From contig NZ_JACGWT010000002.1 in assembly GCF_014137855.1 (NCBI RefSeq), positions 558,001 to 622,000 on the forward strand: a DNA stretch of 64,000 nt, in the 5' to 3' direction. Shown here in pieces: positions 15,971 through 25,257 of the stretch (positions within the stretch are counted from its first letter, which is position 1; every line of letters starts with the position of its first letter). Made by a program: the position numbers and the translations under genes. The notes beneath the pieces were generated by a model. The model did not search any database. It was not told where the DNA came from and saw only the letters and a list, made by a program, of their open reading frames with translations. This stretch comes from Microlunatus kandeliicorticis (GTDB taxonomy: Bacteria > Actinomycetota > Actinomycetes > Propionibacteriales > Propionibacteriaceae).

Positions 15971-17092
15971 TCAGGCGAGCGCCTCGGCGGCGGGTGTGTA
16001 CGGCAGGTCGTGCGCGGCGGCCACCGGCTCGGAGGTGAGCCGGCCGGCCAGGGTGGACAACCCGGCGGCGAGCGGCGGGCTGGTCCGGGCGGCTTCGGCG
16101 ACTCCGCGGCCGGCCACGGTGACGAGGTAGGGGAGCGTGGCCGAGGTGAGCGCCAGCGTCGAGGTGCGGGCGACCGCGCCGGGGATGTTGGCCACGCAGT
16201 AGTGCACGACGCCCTCCTCGACGAAGGTCGGGTGCGAGTGCGTGGTCGGCCGGCTGGTCTCGAAGCAGCCGCCCTGGTCGATGGCGATGTCGACGACCAC
16301 GCTGCCCGGCCGCATCGAGGCGACCATCTCGCGGGTGAGCAGCTTGGGCGCCTTGGTGCCGGGGACCAGCACCGCACCGATCACCACGTCGGAGTCGGCG
16401 ACGTAGTCGGCCAGCCGGGCCCGGTTGGGCACCACCAGGTCGGCGCGGCCCTCGAAGATGTCGGAGAGGTAGGCGAGCCGGGCCGGGTTGGTGTCGAAGA
16501 CCCGGACGATGGCCCGCATCCCGAGGGCGATCTTGGCCGCCTCGGTGCCGGCCACCCCGCCGCCGATGATCGTCACCTTGGCCGCCGGGGTGCCGGGGAC
16601 CCCGCCGAGGAGCAGCCCGGCGCCGCCGGCGGGCGACTCGAGGTGGTGGGCGGCGGCCTGGACGGCCAGCCGGCCGGCGACCTCGCTCATCGGGGTGAGC
16701 AGCGGCAGCTTGCCGTCCGCGGTCTGCACGGTCTCGTAGGCGATGGCGTCGATCCGGCGATCCATCAGGAACCGGGTCAGCTGCGGGTCGGCGGCCAGGT
16801 GCAGGTAGGTGAAGAGCTGCTGGCCCTCGCGAAAGCGGTGGTACTCGGCCTCCACCGGCTCCTTGACCTTGACGATCAGGTCGGCCGCGGCGAACACGGC
16901 GTCCGCGTCGGGCAGGATCTCCGCGCCCGCGGCCGCGTAGACCTCGTCGTCGAAGCGCGACCCGGCCCCGGCGCCCGCCTGGACGACCACCCGGTGGCCG
17001 TGGTGGGCCAGCTCGGCCACCCCGTCGGGCTGCATCGCGACCCGGTTCTCGTTGTCCTTGATCTCGGTGGGGACTCCGACCACCAGCGCCAT
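15971..17092 (-). CDS. ald: Alanine dehydrogenase
   Basis: This 373-residue protein, close to the usual 371, catalyses NAD-linked interconversion of L-alanine and pyruvate plus ammonia. It starts with VGVPTEIKDNENRVA (substrate Arg15). KVKEP carries the substrate Lys, and YLHLA holds the catalytic His. A Rossmann motif (IIGGGVAGTEAAKIA) binds NAD, and VVDIAIDQGG provides the catalytic Asp. ATG 17092 is chosen because it matches the family N-terminus. The codons upstream to 17155 look like leader. An 18-bp inverted repeat at 17164-17238 lies just upstream and may affect expression or end the helicase transcript. Confidence 0.95.
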   Translation of the reverse strand: MALVVGVPTEIKDNENRVAMQPDGVAELAHHGHRVVVQAGAGAGSRFDDEVYAAAGAEILPDADAVFAAADLIVKVKEPVEAEYHRFREGQQLFTYLHLAADPQLTRFLMDRRIDAIAYETVQTADGKLPLLTPMSEVAGRLAVQAAAHHLESPAGGAGLLLGGVPGTPAAKVTIIGGGVAGTEAAKIALGMRAIVRVFDTNPARLAYLSDIFEGRADLVVPNRARLADYVADSDVVIGAVLVPGTKAPKLLTREMVASMRPGSVVVDIAIDQGGCFETSRPTTHSHPTFVEEGVVHYCVANIPGAVARTSTLALTSATLPYLVTVAGRGVAEAARTSPPLAAGLSTLAGRLTSEPVAAAHDLPYTPAAEALA

Positions 17093-17163
17093 CTGCTCCT
17101 CCTCGGTCCGGTGCTGCGAATCTAGGACATCGCGCCGCGTCGTGCGCGTCGGCACCGGGCAGC

Positions 17164-17238
17164 AAACGACCGCTCGACCGGCCCGGGCTGCGTCGCCGAG
17201 CGTGGCGTCGCGGTGCGGGACCGGTCGAGCGGTCGTTT
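17164..17238. repeat. 18-bp perfect inverted repeat between helicase and ald
   Basis: AAACGACCGCTCGACCGG at 17164-17181 is repeated as its exact reverse complement at 17221-17238, with 39 bases between. Both arms are preceded, reading outward, by a GCA two bases away. It lies 23 bases after the helicase stop on the minus strand and about 72 bases before the ald start. It may terminate helicase transcription or act as an operator. No run of T follows. Confidence 0.7.
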
Positions 17239-17261
17239 CCTGCGGTGCAGTGTCGGCTCGG

Positions 17262-19127
17262 TCAGCCGGCGTGGCGGCCGAGCTCGCCGAGGATCCGGTC
17301 GCCCGGACGGGCCACCGCGCTGACCGCGGTGATCTCGGCGTCCCGGAGCAGCCGCTCGGTCTTGTAGCGCCGCTGCCGGGTGGTCAGCGTGACCACGGTG
17401 CCCGGACGCCCGGCCCGGCCGGTCCGGCCGGCGCGGTGCAGGTAGGTCTTCGGGTCCTCCGGCGGGTCGGCCTGGACGACCAGGTCGATGTCGTCGACGT
17501 GGATGCCGCGAGCGGCGACGTCGGTGGCCACCAGCACCTGCACCCGACCCTCGTCGAGCAGCTTGAGGTTGCGGGTGCGCTTGGCCTGGGTCAGGTCACC
17601 GTGCAGGCTTGCGGTGGACAGGCCGCGCTCGGTCAGGGCCTCGGCCAGCGTCTCGGCGTACATCCGGGTGCGGGCGAACACCAGCGTCCGGCCGCGCGGA
17701 TCCACCAGGTCGTTGATCACGTCGACCTTGTCCCGGTGCTCGATCTGGAGCAGCCGGTGGTCGATGGTGGCCGAGGCCTGGTCCTCGCCCGGCACCTCGT
17801 GGACGCTCGGGTCGGTGAGGAACTCGGCGACCAGGGCCTCGACGGCGCGGTCGAGGGTGGCGGAGAACAGCAGCTTCTGACCGCCCTCGCTGGTCTGCCG
17901 GAGCAGCCGCTGGACGGGCTCGAGGAAGCCGAGGTCGCACATGTGGTCGGCCTCGTCGAGCACCGTGATGCCCACCTCGGACAGGTCGAGGTGACCCTGC
18001 TCGATGAGGTCCTCGAGCCGGCCCGGGGTCCCGATCACGATGTCGGTGCCGCGGCTGAGCCCCTGCACCTGCTTGTACTGCGGCACGCCGCCGACCACCA
18101 CGGTGGTGAACAGCCGGGCGGTCTTGGCCAGCGGGGTCACCGTGCGGTTGATCTGCATGGCCAGCTCGCGGGTCGGGGCGAGGATCAGCGCGCGCGGACG
18201 GCGGCCGTAGGACTTCTTGGCCCGACCGGCGGCGGCGATCCGGGACACCAGCGGCGCCCCGAAGGCGAGCGTCTTGCCCGACCCGGTGCGGCCGCGGCCG
18301 AGCACGTCGCGCCCGCTCAGCACCGCGGGGATGGTGGCGGCCTGGATCGGGAACGGGGTGGTCGCGCCGAGCGCGGTGATCGCCCCGACCAGGTCGCGAC
18401 CCAGTCCGAGGTCGCCGAAGGTGGTGGTCTCGGCGACCGGTGCGGCCGGCTCGGCGGTGATCCCGACCGAGGCGATGCCCTCGTCGCGGGTCTCGACGAC
18501 CCGCTCGCGGCGCGGCCGCTCGGCTCGGTCGTCGCGGAATCGGTCGTCGCGGAACCGATCGTTCCGGAACCGGTCCTGACCGGCACGGTCCTGGCGCGGA
18601 CGGTCGTCGCGGGGACGGTCCTGGCGCGGACGGTCGTCGCGGAACCGGTCGTCGCGCGCGGGCCGGCGGGCGGCGCGGTCGGCGTCGGTCCAGCGGTTCT
18701 TGGCCGGACGTCCGGTGGAACGCGCGGACGGGCGCTCGTCGCGGCGCTCGTCCCGCCGGTCCTCCCAGCGGTCGGACCGTCGGTCGTCCCGGCGGTCGAA
18801 GGAGCGGTCGTCGCGCCGGTCGAAGGAGCGGTCGTCGCGCCGGTCGAAGGAGCGATCGGAGTAACGGTCGGAAGAACGCTCGGAAGAACGGTCGTCGCGG
18901 TCGCCCCAGCGCTCGGTGCGCTGCGGACGGGTGTCGCGACCCCAGGCGCGGTCACCCGAGCCGGTGGTCCGCGAGCCGGAGCGGAAGCCGCCGGGACGCG
19001 AGCCGGTGTTGCGGGGGCGGTTCGGGCCGCCGGCCCGGCCGGTGCCCCGGTTGGGGGTGTTCTGGGTGTTCTGCGGACGGCCGGAGCCGCGCGAGGGCGT
19101 GCGGGACGAGGACCTGCTGGCAGGCAT
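17262..19127 (-). CDS. DEAD-box RNA helicase with charged N-terminal repeat tail
   Basis: In this 621-residue protein the helicase core (about residues 235-610) shows a Q motif, GRTGSGKT, PTRELA, GTPGRL, DEAD (VLDEADHM), SAT, and the C-terminal ATDVAARG and HRAGRTGRAG boxes. It unwinds short RNA duplexes, typically in ribosome assembly or cold adaptation. The first 230 residues are unusual: Ser/Arg/Pro-rich, then a long Asp/Arg run with three copies of SFDRRDDR and many DRF/RDD units, probably a disordered RNA-binding or condensate-forming tail. Most relatives carry such a tail at the C-terminus. ATG 19127 is chosen. It lacks a clear ribosome site, and the upstream region to the GH15 gene is 281 bases. 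Confidence 0.92.
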   Translation of the reverse strand: MPASRSSSRTPSRGSGRPQNTQNTPNRGTGRAGGPNRPRNTGSRPGGFRSGSRTTGSGDRAWGRDTRPQRTERWGDRDDRSSERSSDRYSDRSFDRRDDRSFDRRDDRSFDRRDDRRSDRWEDRRDERRDERPSARSTGRPAKNRWTDADRAARRPARDDRFRDDRPRQDRPRDDRPRQDRAGQDRFRNDRFRDDRFRDDRAERPRRERVVETRDEGIASVGITAEPAAPVAETTTFGDLGLGRDLVGAITALGATTPFPIQAATIPAVLSGRDVLGRGRTGSGKTLAFGAPLVSRIAAAGRAKKSYGRRPRALILAPTRELAMQINRTVTPLAKTARLFTTVVVGGVPQYKQVQGLSRGTDIVIGTPGRLEDLIEQGHLDLSEVGITVLDEADHMCDLGFLEPVQRLLRQTSEGGQKLLFSATLDRAVEALVAEFLTDPSVHEVPGEDQASATIDHRLLQIEHRDKVDVINDLVDPRGRTLVFARTRMYAETLAEALTERGLSTASLHGDLTQAKRTRNLKLLDEGRVQVLVATDVAARGIHVDDIDLVVQADPPEDPKTYLHRAGRTGRAGRPGTVVTLTTRQRRYKTERLLRDAEITAVSAVARPGDRILGELGRHAG

Positions 19128-19408
19128 GAAGGAAGAACGCTCGATTCGATCGAAACGGGTGCTGCGTGGACGTGCCTTCTGGGCTGGGCCCGAGCGGATC
19201 GTCGACGATCCGGGGCCGGCGGCCGAGAAGCCCACGTCACCCGATCTCGGAGCGTCAGGTGTGAGAGGTGGTCGAAAGGCCGACAGATCATGATAGGCCG
19301 TCGATGGGCCTGCGCCCAAACCCGGACGTCGTCGCCCCACAGGCTCGTCGACGAGCGACCGGTGCCGCGGTGCTTGTCAGCGGGCCGCCCGGCCTCCAAG
19401 CTTCGTCC

Positions 19409-21448
19409 ATGGCCCTGCCCGCACCCGGTGAGACGGTCCGCCCCCCGCACCGCACCCGCCGCGTCCCGATCGGTGACTACGGCTTCCTCAGCGACGGCGA
19501 GGTCAGCGCGCTGGTCGCGCCGGCCGGGTCGATCGACTGGATGTGCCTGCCGCGCTTCGACAGCCCGAGCATCTTCGGCCGGCTGCTCGGCCGGCACGCC
19601 GGCAGCTTCCGGGTCGCGCCCGCCGACATCAGCGTCCCCGCCGACGTCCGCTACCTGCCCGGCACGATGATCCTGGAGACCTCGTGGGGCACCCCGTCGG
19701 GCTGGGTGATCGTCCGCGACTGCCTGCTGATCGGGCCCTGGCACCACGAGGACGACCGCTCGCGCACCTACCGGCGGACGCCCAACGACTACGAGGCCGA
19801 GCACATCCTGTTGCGCACCATCCGCTGCGCCTCGGGCGAGGTGCAGACGACCATGGACTGCGAGCCGGTCTTCGACTACGGCCGCACCCACGTCCGCTGG
19901 GAGTACACCGGCGAGTCCTACCACCAGGCGGTGGCCCGGGCCGAGGGCAGCGACGTCGAGGTCACCCTGACCAGCGACATGCGGCTCGGCTTCGAGGGCG
20001 GCCAGGCCAGCGCACGGACCCTGCTCAAGGAGGGCGACGTGCGGTTCGTCGCGCTCTCCTGGAACGGCGCCCCGCCGCCCACCACCTACCAGGACGCCTA
20101 CCGCCGCCAGGTCTGGACCGCCCACCACTGGCAGCACTGGCTGGCCCGCGGCCAGTTCCCCGACCACCCGTGGCGCAGCTACCTGCAGCGCAGCGCGCTG
20201 ACCCTCAAGGGGCTGACCTACTCACCCACCGGCGCGATCGCCGCCGCCGGCACCACCTCGCTGCCCGAGACGCCCGGCGGGAACCGGAACTACGACTACC
20301 GGTTCACCTGGATCCGGGACGCCACGTTCGCGCTCTGGGGCCTCTACTCGCTCGGCTTCGACTGGGAGGCGATCGACTTCTTCTCCTTCATCGCCGACCT
20401 GGTCGCCGGTGAGGACGAGATCCAGATCATGTACGGGATCGGCGGCGAGAAGCAGCTGACCGAGACCGAGCTCGACCACCTGCCCGGGTACGCCGACAGC
20501 CGTCCGGTCCGGATCGGCAACGCCGCCTACGGGCAGAAGCAGCACGACGTCTGGGGCGCGCTGCTGGACTCGCTGTTCCTGCACTTCAAGGCGGCCAACC
20601 ACCTCGACAACCGGATCTGGCCGATCATCGACACCCAGGTGCAGCAGGCGCTCAAGCACTGGCGCGAACCGGACGCCGGCATCTGGGAGGTGCGCGGCGA
20701 GCTGCAGCACTTCACCTCGTCCAAGATCATGTGCTGGGTGGCGGTCGACCGCGGAGCCCGGATCGCCCGGATGTCCGGGGAGGACGACAAGGCGGCCGAG
20801 TGGGAGCTGGCCGCCCAGGAGATCAAGGACGACATCCTGGCCCACGGCGTCGACGAGCGCGGCGTCTTCACCCAGCACTACGGCACCACGGCGCTCGACG
20901 CCTCGTTGCTGCTGGCGCCGTTGCTCCGTTTCCTGCCGCCGGACGACGAGCGGATCCGAAAGACGGTGATGGCCATCGCCGACGAGCTGACCGTGCACGA
21001 CCTGGTGCTGCGCTACAAGGTCGACGAGATCGACGACGGGTTCAGCGGCGAGGAGGGCAGCTTCACCATCTGCTCGTTCTGGCTGGTCTCCGCGCTGTGC
21101 GAGATCGGCGAGTTCGAGCGGGCCCGTCGGCTCTGCGCCAAGCTGCTGTCGTTCGCCGGGCCGCTCCAGCTCTACGCCGAGGAGATCGACCCGCACACCG
21201 GGCAGCACCTGGGCAACTTCCCGCAGGCGTTCACCCACCTGGCCCTGATCAACGCGGTGCTGCACGTGATCCGGATCGAGGAGGAGCACCAGCTGTTCCT
21301 CACCGCCGAACCCGCGGCCCTCAACGCGGGGGAGGTGCTCGGCCGCGACGGGGACGACGGCGCGGGGGAGAGCGGCGAGGCGGCCGTGCACACCACCACC
21401 GCGCACCCGGACGACGTCGACGACGTCACCCGCCCGGTCGCGCCCTGA
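19409..21448 (+). CDS. Glycoside hydrolase family 15 protein (glucoamylase/trehalase type)
   Basis: This 679-residue protein has an N-terminal all-beta domain (about 1-270) and an alpha/alpha barrel with RNYDYRFTWIRDATF near residue 295, the typical GH15 substrate-binding segment. A second catalytic region, DGFSGEEGSFTICSFW, lies near residue 545. Members hydrolyse alpha-glucosidic bonds, and in actinobacteria several are trehalases. There is no signal peptide, so it acts in the cytoplasm. ATG 19409 was chosen. The longer frame from 19268 begins with non-conserved sequence. A 7-bp hairpin follows 9 bases after the stop. Probably a single-gene transcript. Confidence 0.92.
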   Translation: MALPAPGETVRPPHRTRRVPIGDYGFLSDGEVSALVAPAGSIDWMCLPRFDSPSIFGRLLGRHAGSFRVAPADISVPADVRYLPGTMILETSWGTPSGWVIVRDCLLIGPWHHEDDRSRTYRRTPNDYEAEHILLRTIRCASGEVQTTMDCEPVFDYGRTHVRWEYTGESYHQAVARAEGSDVEVTLTSDMRLGFEGGQASARTLLKEGDVRFVALSWNGAPPPTTYQDAYRRQVWTAHHWQHWLARGQFPDHPWRSYLQRSALTLKGLTYSPTGAIAAAGTTSLPETPGGNRNYDYRFTWIRDATFALWGLYSLGFDWEAIDFFSFIADLVAGEDEIQIMYGIGGEKQLTETELDHLPGYADSRPVRIGNAAYGQKQHDVWGALLDSLFLHFKAANHLDNRIWPIIDTQVQQALKHWREPDAGIWEVRGELQHFTSSKIMCWVAVDRGARIARMSGEDDKAAEWELAAQEIKDDILAHGVDERGVFTQHYGTTALDASLLLAPLLRFLPPDDERIRKTVMAIADELTVHDLVLRYKVDEIDDGFSGEEGSFTICSFWLVSALCEIGEFERARRLCAKLLSFAGPLQLYAEEIDPHTGQHLGNFPQAFTHLALINAVLHVIRIEEEHQLFLTAEPAALNAGEVLGRDGDDGAGESGEAAVHTTTAHPDDVDDVTRPVAP

Positions 21449-21456
21449 GCCGGGCC

Positions 21457-21476
21457 TCCCGCGCGGTCTCGCGGGA
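21457..21476 (+). terminator. Hairpin after the GH15 gene
   Basis: TCCCGCG (21457-21463) pairs with CGCGGGA (21470-21476) around a six-base loop. It lies 8 bases after the stop codon. It lacks a T-run, which is common for terminators in high-GC genomes. Confidence 0.55.
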
Positions 21477-21721
21477 CCGATGAGTTCGTCCCGGTCGCCG
21501 GGTCGGTAGCAGTGGGGCGGCGGGCCGTCGCCGGGCGGCTGGGGGACCACCCCGGTCCCGACCCGGAACGGCCACCCGATCCGGTCCACCGCGACGGGAA
21601 TGCGGATGACACTGTCTGTGCTGAGGCTTAGCGTGACGGTGTCTCCGGCACTCGTCCGGGTTCCGTCGGGCACGCCGTCGTCCCGCGCCATCCGCCCTGC
21701 ACCACCGAAGGACTGATCGAC

Positions 21722-23251
21722 GTGTCTGCCCCGACCCGACCCGACGCGACCGGCACCACACCCGGAACCATCCCTGGCCCGAGCACGGGCGGCCCCGGCG
21801 CGGCCGCGGCCGCGCCCGGCAAGCTCGCCCGGCAGGACCGCCGGATCATCGCCACGCTGCTGGTCGCCACCGTGGTCGTCATCCTCAACGAGACGATCAT
21901 GGGTGTCGCGCTGCCGCGGCTGATGACCGACCTGCGGATCCAGGCCAGTACCGGTCAGTGGCTGTCCACCGCATTCATGCTGACCATGGCCGTGGTCATC
22001 CCGACCACCGGCTTCCTGCTCCAGCGGCTGAGCACCAAGACGGTGTTCACCCTGGCCATGAGCCTGTTCTGTGCCGGCACCCTGCTCGCCGCGGTCTCGC
22101 CCGGCTTCTGGCTGCTGCTGCCGGCCCGGATCATCCAGGCGAGCGGCACCGCGATGATGCTCCCGCTGCTGATGACCACGATCCTCACCCTCGTGCCGGC
22201 CGAGGGCCGCGGCGCGATGATGGGCAACGTCAGCATCGCCATCTCGGTCGCGCCCGCGCTCGGGCCGACCATCTCGGGCATCATCCTGCACTTCCTGCCC
22301 TGGCGGTTCATGTTCGTGCTCGTCTTCCCGATCGCGCTGGTCGCGCTGCTCTACGGCCGCCGCCGGATCACCCAGGTCGGTGACCAGGGCAGCCAGCGGC
22401 TCGACGTGCTCTCGGTGGTTCTCTCGGTGCCGGCCTTCGGCGGCATCGTCTTCGGGCTGAGCAAGTTCGGCGAGTCCGGCGACGGCGGGATCGTCCTCGG
22501 CGTCGTCGCCGTGGTCGTCGGGCTGGTCTGCCTGACGCTGTTCGTGCTGCGGCAGCGGGCGCTGCAGACCGGCGCCGGTCCGCTGCTCGACCTGCGCACC
22601 TTCGGCTACGTGATGTTCCGCCGCAGCCTCGGGTTGCTCTGCGTGGCCATGCTCGGGCTCTTCGGCGTGGTCATCCTGCTGCCGATCTATCTGCAGAACA
22701 TCCGCCGGCTCGGCGCGCTCGAGACCGGCCTGCTGCTGCTCCCTGGTGGCCTGCTGATGGGGTTGCTCGGCCCCGTGGTCGGGCGGATCTTCGACCGGCA
22801 CGGACCCAAGGCGCTGGCCGTCACCGGGGCCACCCTGCTCAGCGCGACCATGTTCGGGCTGCGCACGGTCGGGCCGACCACGTCGGTCTGGTTCCTGCTC
22901 GGGCTGCACCTGGTGCTGTCGGTCGGGCTGGCCTGCATCTTCACCCCGGCGTTCACCACCGGTCTCAACCCGTTGCCGCCGCACCTCTACAGCCACGGCA
23001 GCGCGATCCTGTCCACCCTCCAGCAGGTCGCCGGCGCGGCCGGCACCGCGCTGCTGGTGACGATCATGGCCGGCCGGATGGTGACGCTCGAGAACGACGG
23101 GGCCGCCCCGCTGGTGGCGCAGAACGCCGGCATCAACACGGCGTTCCTGGTCGCCGGGTTCGTCGGGCTGGTGGCGATCGTGCTCGCCGCGCTGCTGGCC
23201 GACCGCAAGCCCGTCGGCGCGCCGGGCGGGCCGCGACCGGTCGCGCACTGA
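21722..23251 (+). CDS. MFS drug exporter, DHA2 (14-helix) type
   Basis: This 509-residue transporter has fourteen hydrophobic segments, matching the EmrB/QacA family of proton-driven drug exporters. Motif-like segments include LPRLMTDLRI after helix 1, STAFMLTMAVVIPTTGFL in helix 2, and a Gly-rich GPTISGIIL in helix 5 typical of antiporters. The 40 N-terminal residues are Thr/Pro/Ala-rich and cytoplasmic. Translation begins at GTG 21722. No regulator is adjacent. It converges with the DUF72 gene across a large palindrome built from genomic repeats. The exported compound cannot be inferred. Confidence 0.9.
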   Translation: MSAPTRPDATGTTPGTIPGPSTGGPGAAAAAPGKLARQDRRIIATLLVATVVVILNETIMGVALPRLMTDLRIQASTGQWLSTAFMLTMAVVIPTTGFLLQRLSTKTVFTLAMSLFCAGTLLAAVSPGFWLLLPARIIQASGTAMMLPLLMTTILTLVPAEGRGAMMGNVSIAISVAPALGPTISGIILHFLPWRFMFVLVFPIALVALLYGRRRITQVGDQGSQRLDVLSVVLSVPAFGGIVFGLSKFGESGDGGIVLGVVAVVVGLVCLTLFVLRQRALQTGAGPLLDLRTFGYVMFRRSLGLLCVAMLGLFGVVILLPIYLQNIRRLGALETGLLLLPGGLLMGLLGPVVGRIFDRHGPKALAVTGATLLSATMFGLRTVGPTTSVWFLLGLHLVLSVGLACIFTPAFTTGLNPLPPHLYSHGSAILSTLQQVAGAAGTALLVTIMAGRMVTLENDGAAPLVAQNAGINTAFLVAGFVGLVAIVLAALLADRKPVGAPGGPRPVAH

Positions 23252-23267
23252 GAGCACCGTCCAGGGC

Positions 23268-23367
23268 GCGTTCGACACGCTCAGGGCCCTTCGACAGGCT
23301 CAGGGCACCGTGGCCGTTTCGGGTGGCGTGAGCGACCCGACCACGGTGCCCTGAGCCTGTCGAAGGG
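23268..23367. repeat. Repeat pair forming a 27-bp perfect palindromic hairpin between convergent genes
   Basis: The segment at 23287-23313 and its exact reverse complement at 23341-23367 are 27 bases each, separated by 27 bases. The separating stretch itself contains TCGGGT/ACCCGA. Each arm is a copy of the CCCTTCGACAGGCTCAGGG family plus GCACCGTGG. A third, diverged copy (GTTCGACACGCTCAGGG) precedes. The position between the stops of the DHA2 exporter and DUF72 genes suits a bidirectional terminator. Confidence 0.8.
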
Positions 23368-23389
23368 CTTCTGAGTACTCGACGGCGGC

Positions 23390-24241
23390 TCAGCGGGCGT
23401 TGAGCCGGTCGATCAACGCCATCGCGTCGACCGGGGCGCGGACCTTCATGTCGTTGTCGAAGTAGACGAAGGCGTCGAGCCCGGCGGCGGTCCAGTCGCG
23501 GATCCGGGCGGCCCAGGCGTCGAGCGCGGCGGAGTCGTACCCGCTGGCGTAGAGCTCGGTGGCGCCGTGCAGCCGCGCGTAGCAGAAGTCGGCGGTGACG
23601 GCCTCGATCCGCGGCCAGTCGCCGGCGGCGTCCGCGAGCACGCAGGCCGCGCCGTGGTCGGCCAGCAGGCTGACGAACGCGGCGTTCGCGAAGCTCGGGT
23701 GACGCACCTCGAAGGCGTGCCGCAGCCGGAGGTCGGGGTCCGGGCAGCTGGTCGACCAGCGGTCCTCGGGCCGCAGCGACTTCGAGGGGCGGTCCTCGTG
23801 CTCGGCGGCCAGGGCGGCCGCCTCCCCCGCGGTCGCGGGCAGCAGCGCGAGGAAGTCGGCGACCACCGCCGGGTCCCAGGCGAGCTGCGGCGGCAGCTGC
23901 CAGAGGAAGGGCCCGAGCTTCGGGGTCAGCTCGAGCACGCCCGAGGCGAAGAAGTTGGCCAGCGCCGGACGGACGTCGCGGAGCCGCTTGAGGTGGGTCA
24001 GATAACGCCCGCCTTTCACCGCGAAGACGAAATCGGTCGGCGTCTCGTCGCGCCACGAACGGAAACTCGACGGGCGTTGCAGGGAATAGAAAGTCCCGTT
24101 GATCTCGATCGACCCGAGTCGCTCGGCGGCATAGCCGAGCTCGCGGCGCTGGGTGAGCCCGGGCGGATAGAACGGGCCGCGCCAGGCGGCGTAACGCCAA
24201 CCGGAGATGCCGATCCGGGCCGTCCCCACCTCACCGGTCAC
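23390..24241 (-). CDS. DUF72 family protein
   Basis: This 283-residue protein has the DUF72 hallmarks: an N-terminal IGISGWRYAAWRGPFYP segment, EINGTFYSL, a FVFAVKGGRYLTHLKRL stretch and YARLHGATELYASGY near the C-terminus. The family is a TIM-barrel of unknown enzymatic role found across bacteria and archaea. The bases around the start (24000-24120) have somewhat more A/T than the neighbours. The start at ATG 24241 is followed by the motif at residue 12, as usual. It diverges from the response regulator at 24367. Confidence 0.88.
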   Translation of the reverse strand: MTGEVGTARIGISGWRYAAWRGPFYPPGLTQRRELGYAAERLGSIEINGTFYSLQRPSSFRSWRDETPTDFVFAVKGGRYLTHLKRLRDVRPALANFFASGVLELTPKLGPFLWQLPPQLAWDPAVVADFLALLPATAGEAAALAAEHEDRPSKSLRPEDRWSTSCPDPDLRLRHAFEVRHPSFANAAFVSLLADHGAACVLADAAGDWPRIEAVTADFCYARLHGATELYASGYDSAALDAWAARIRDWTAAGLDAFVYFDNDMKVRAPVDAMALIDRLNAR

Positions 24242-24366
24242 GTCCGGCAGCGTCTCACCCGGCGCCCTCGACGGCGTCGCCGCGGGGTGGGTGTTCGGAC
24301 ACCACGGAAACGGACGGAGCGTGACGGTGCCCCGGAATCCGGCGCCGGTAATTGTACGGTTAGCAC

Positions 24367-25257
24367 ATGCCGGACACGCAGGAGCGACGAGTCGCCGTCA
24401 TCATCGAGGATGACGCCGACATCCGGAACCTGCTCGCCGCGCTGCTCAACGAGGCCGGCTTCGAGACGCACCTCACCGCGTCGGGTCTGGAGGGGCTGGA
24501 GGCGGTCCGCGAGTTCGACCCCATCCTGACCACCCTCGACATCAGCCTGCCGGGGATCGACGGCTTCGAGGTGGCCCGCCGGCTGCGGGCCTTCAGCAGC
24601 ACCTACCTGATTATGCTCTCGGCGCGCACCGAGGAGATCGACACCCTGATGGGGCTCGACGCCGGTGCCGACGACTACCTGACCAAGCCGTTCCGGCCGC
24701 GCGAGCTGCGCGCCCGAGTGGAGGCGATGCTGCGGCGCACCCGGCTGCAGTCGGCCAGCGCGGCCACCGCGCTGTCGGCGCAGTCGGCGCACTCCCCGGC
24801 CGACCCGGTCGCCCGCACGGCGAGCGCCACCTCGGCGATGCCCCGGCACCCGTGGACCTCGGCCGGCGACACCACGGTGGCCAACGCGATGTCCCCGGGG
24901 GTCGCCGACGGCGACGGGGACGGCGATGCCGGCTGGCTCGAGCACAACGGTCTCCGGCTCAACCCGGGGATGCGGATGGCCGAGCTCGACGGCGAACCGG
25001 TCGAGCTGACCCGCAGCGAGTTCGACCTGATGCTGGCGATCATGCAGCGCCGTCGGCGGGTGATCAGCAAGAACGAGCTGGTGCTCGAGCTGCGGGGCGA
25101 CACCGACGTCGGTGGGTACGTCAGCGACAGCGACCGACGCTCGGTCGAGGTGCACCTGGCCAACCTGCGCCGCAAGCTCAACGACCCGGTCAGCTCGCCA
25201 CGGTTCGTCCAGACCGTCCGCGGGGTCGGCTACCGGCTTGCGAGTCCGCAGGCCTGA
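24367..25257 (+). CDS. OmpR/PhoB-type response regulator with long linker
   Basis: In this 296-residue protein a receiver domain (residues 1-120; EDDAD acidic pocket, TLDISLPGI with the phosphoacceptor, TKPF Lys) is joined to a winged-helix DNA-binding domain (about 195-292; ELTRSEFDLM, RSVEVHLANLRRKL, RGVGYRL). The linker of about 70 residues is Ala/Ser/Thr-rich and longer than usual. No histidine kinase is adjacent. ATG 24367 follows TACGGT by 6 bases, so the transcript is probably leaderless. Its stop codon directly abuts the stop of the Hpt-like gene on the opposite strand. Confidence 0.93.
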   Translation: MPDTQERRVAVIIEDDADIRNLLAALLNEAGFETHLTASGLEGLEAVREFDPILTTLDISLPGIDGFEVARRLRAFSSTYLIMLSARTEEIDTLMGLDAGADDYLTKPFRPRELRARVEAMLRRTRLQSASAATALSAQSAHSPADPVARTASATSAMPRHPWTSAGDTTVANAMSPGVADGDGDGDAGWLEHNGLRLNPGMRMAELDGEPVELTRSEFDLMLAIMQRRRRVISKNELVLELRGDTDVGGYVSDSDRRSVEVHLANLRRKLNDPVSSPRFVQTVRGVGYRLASPQA

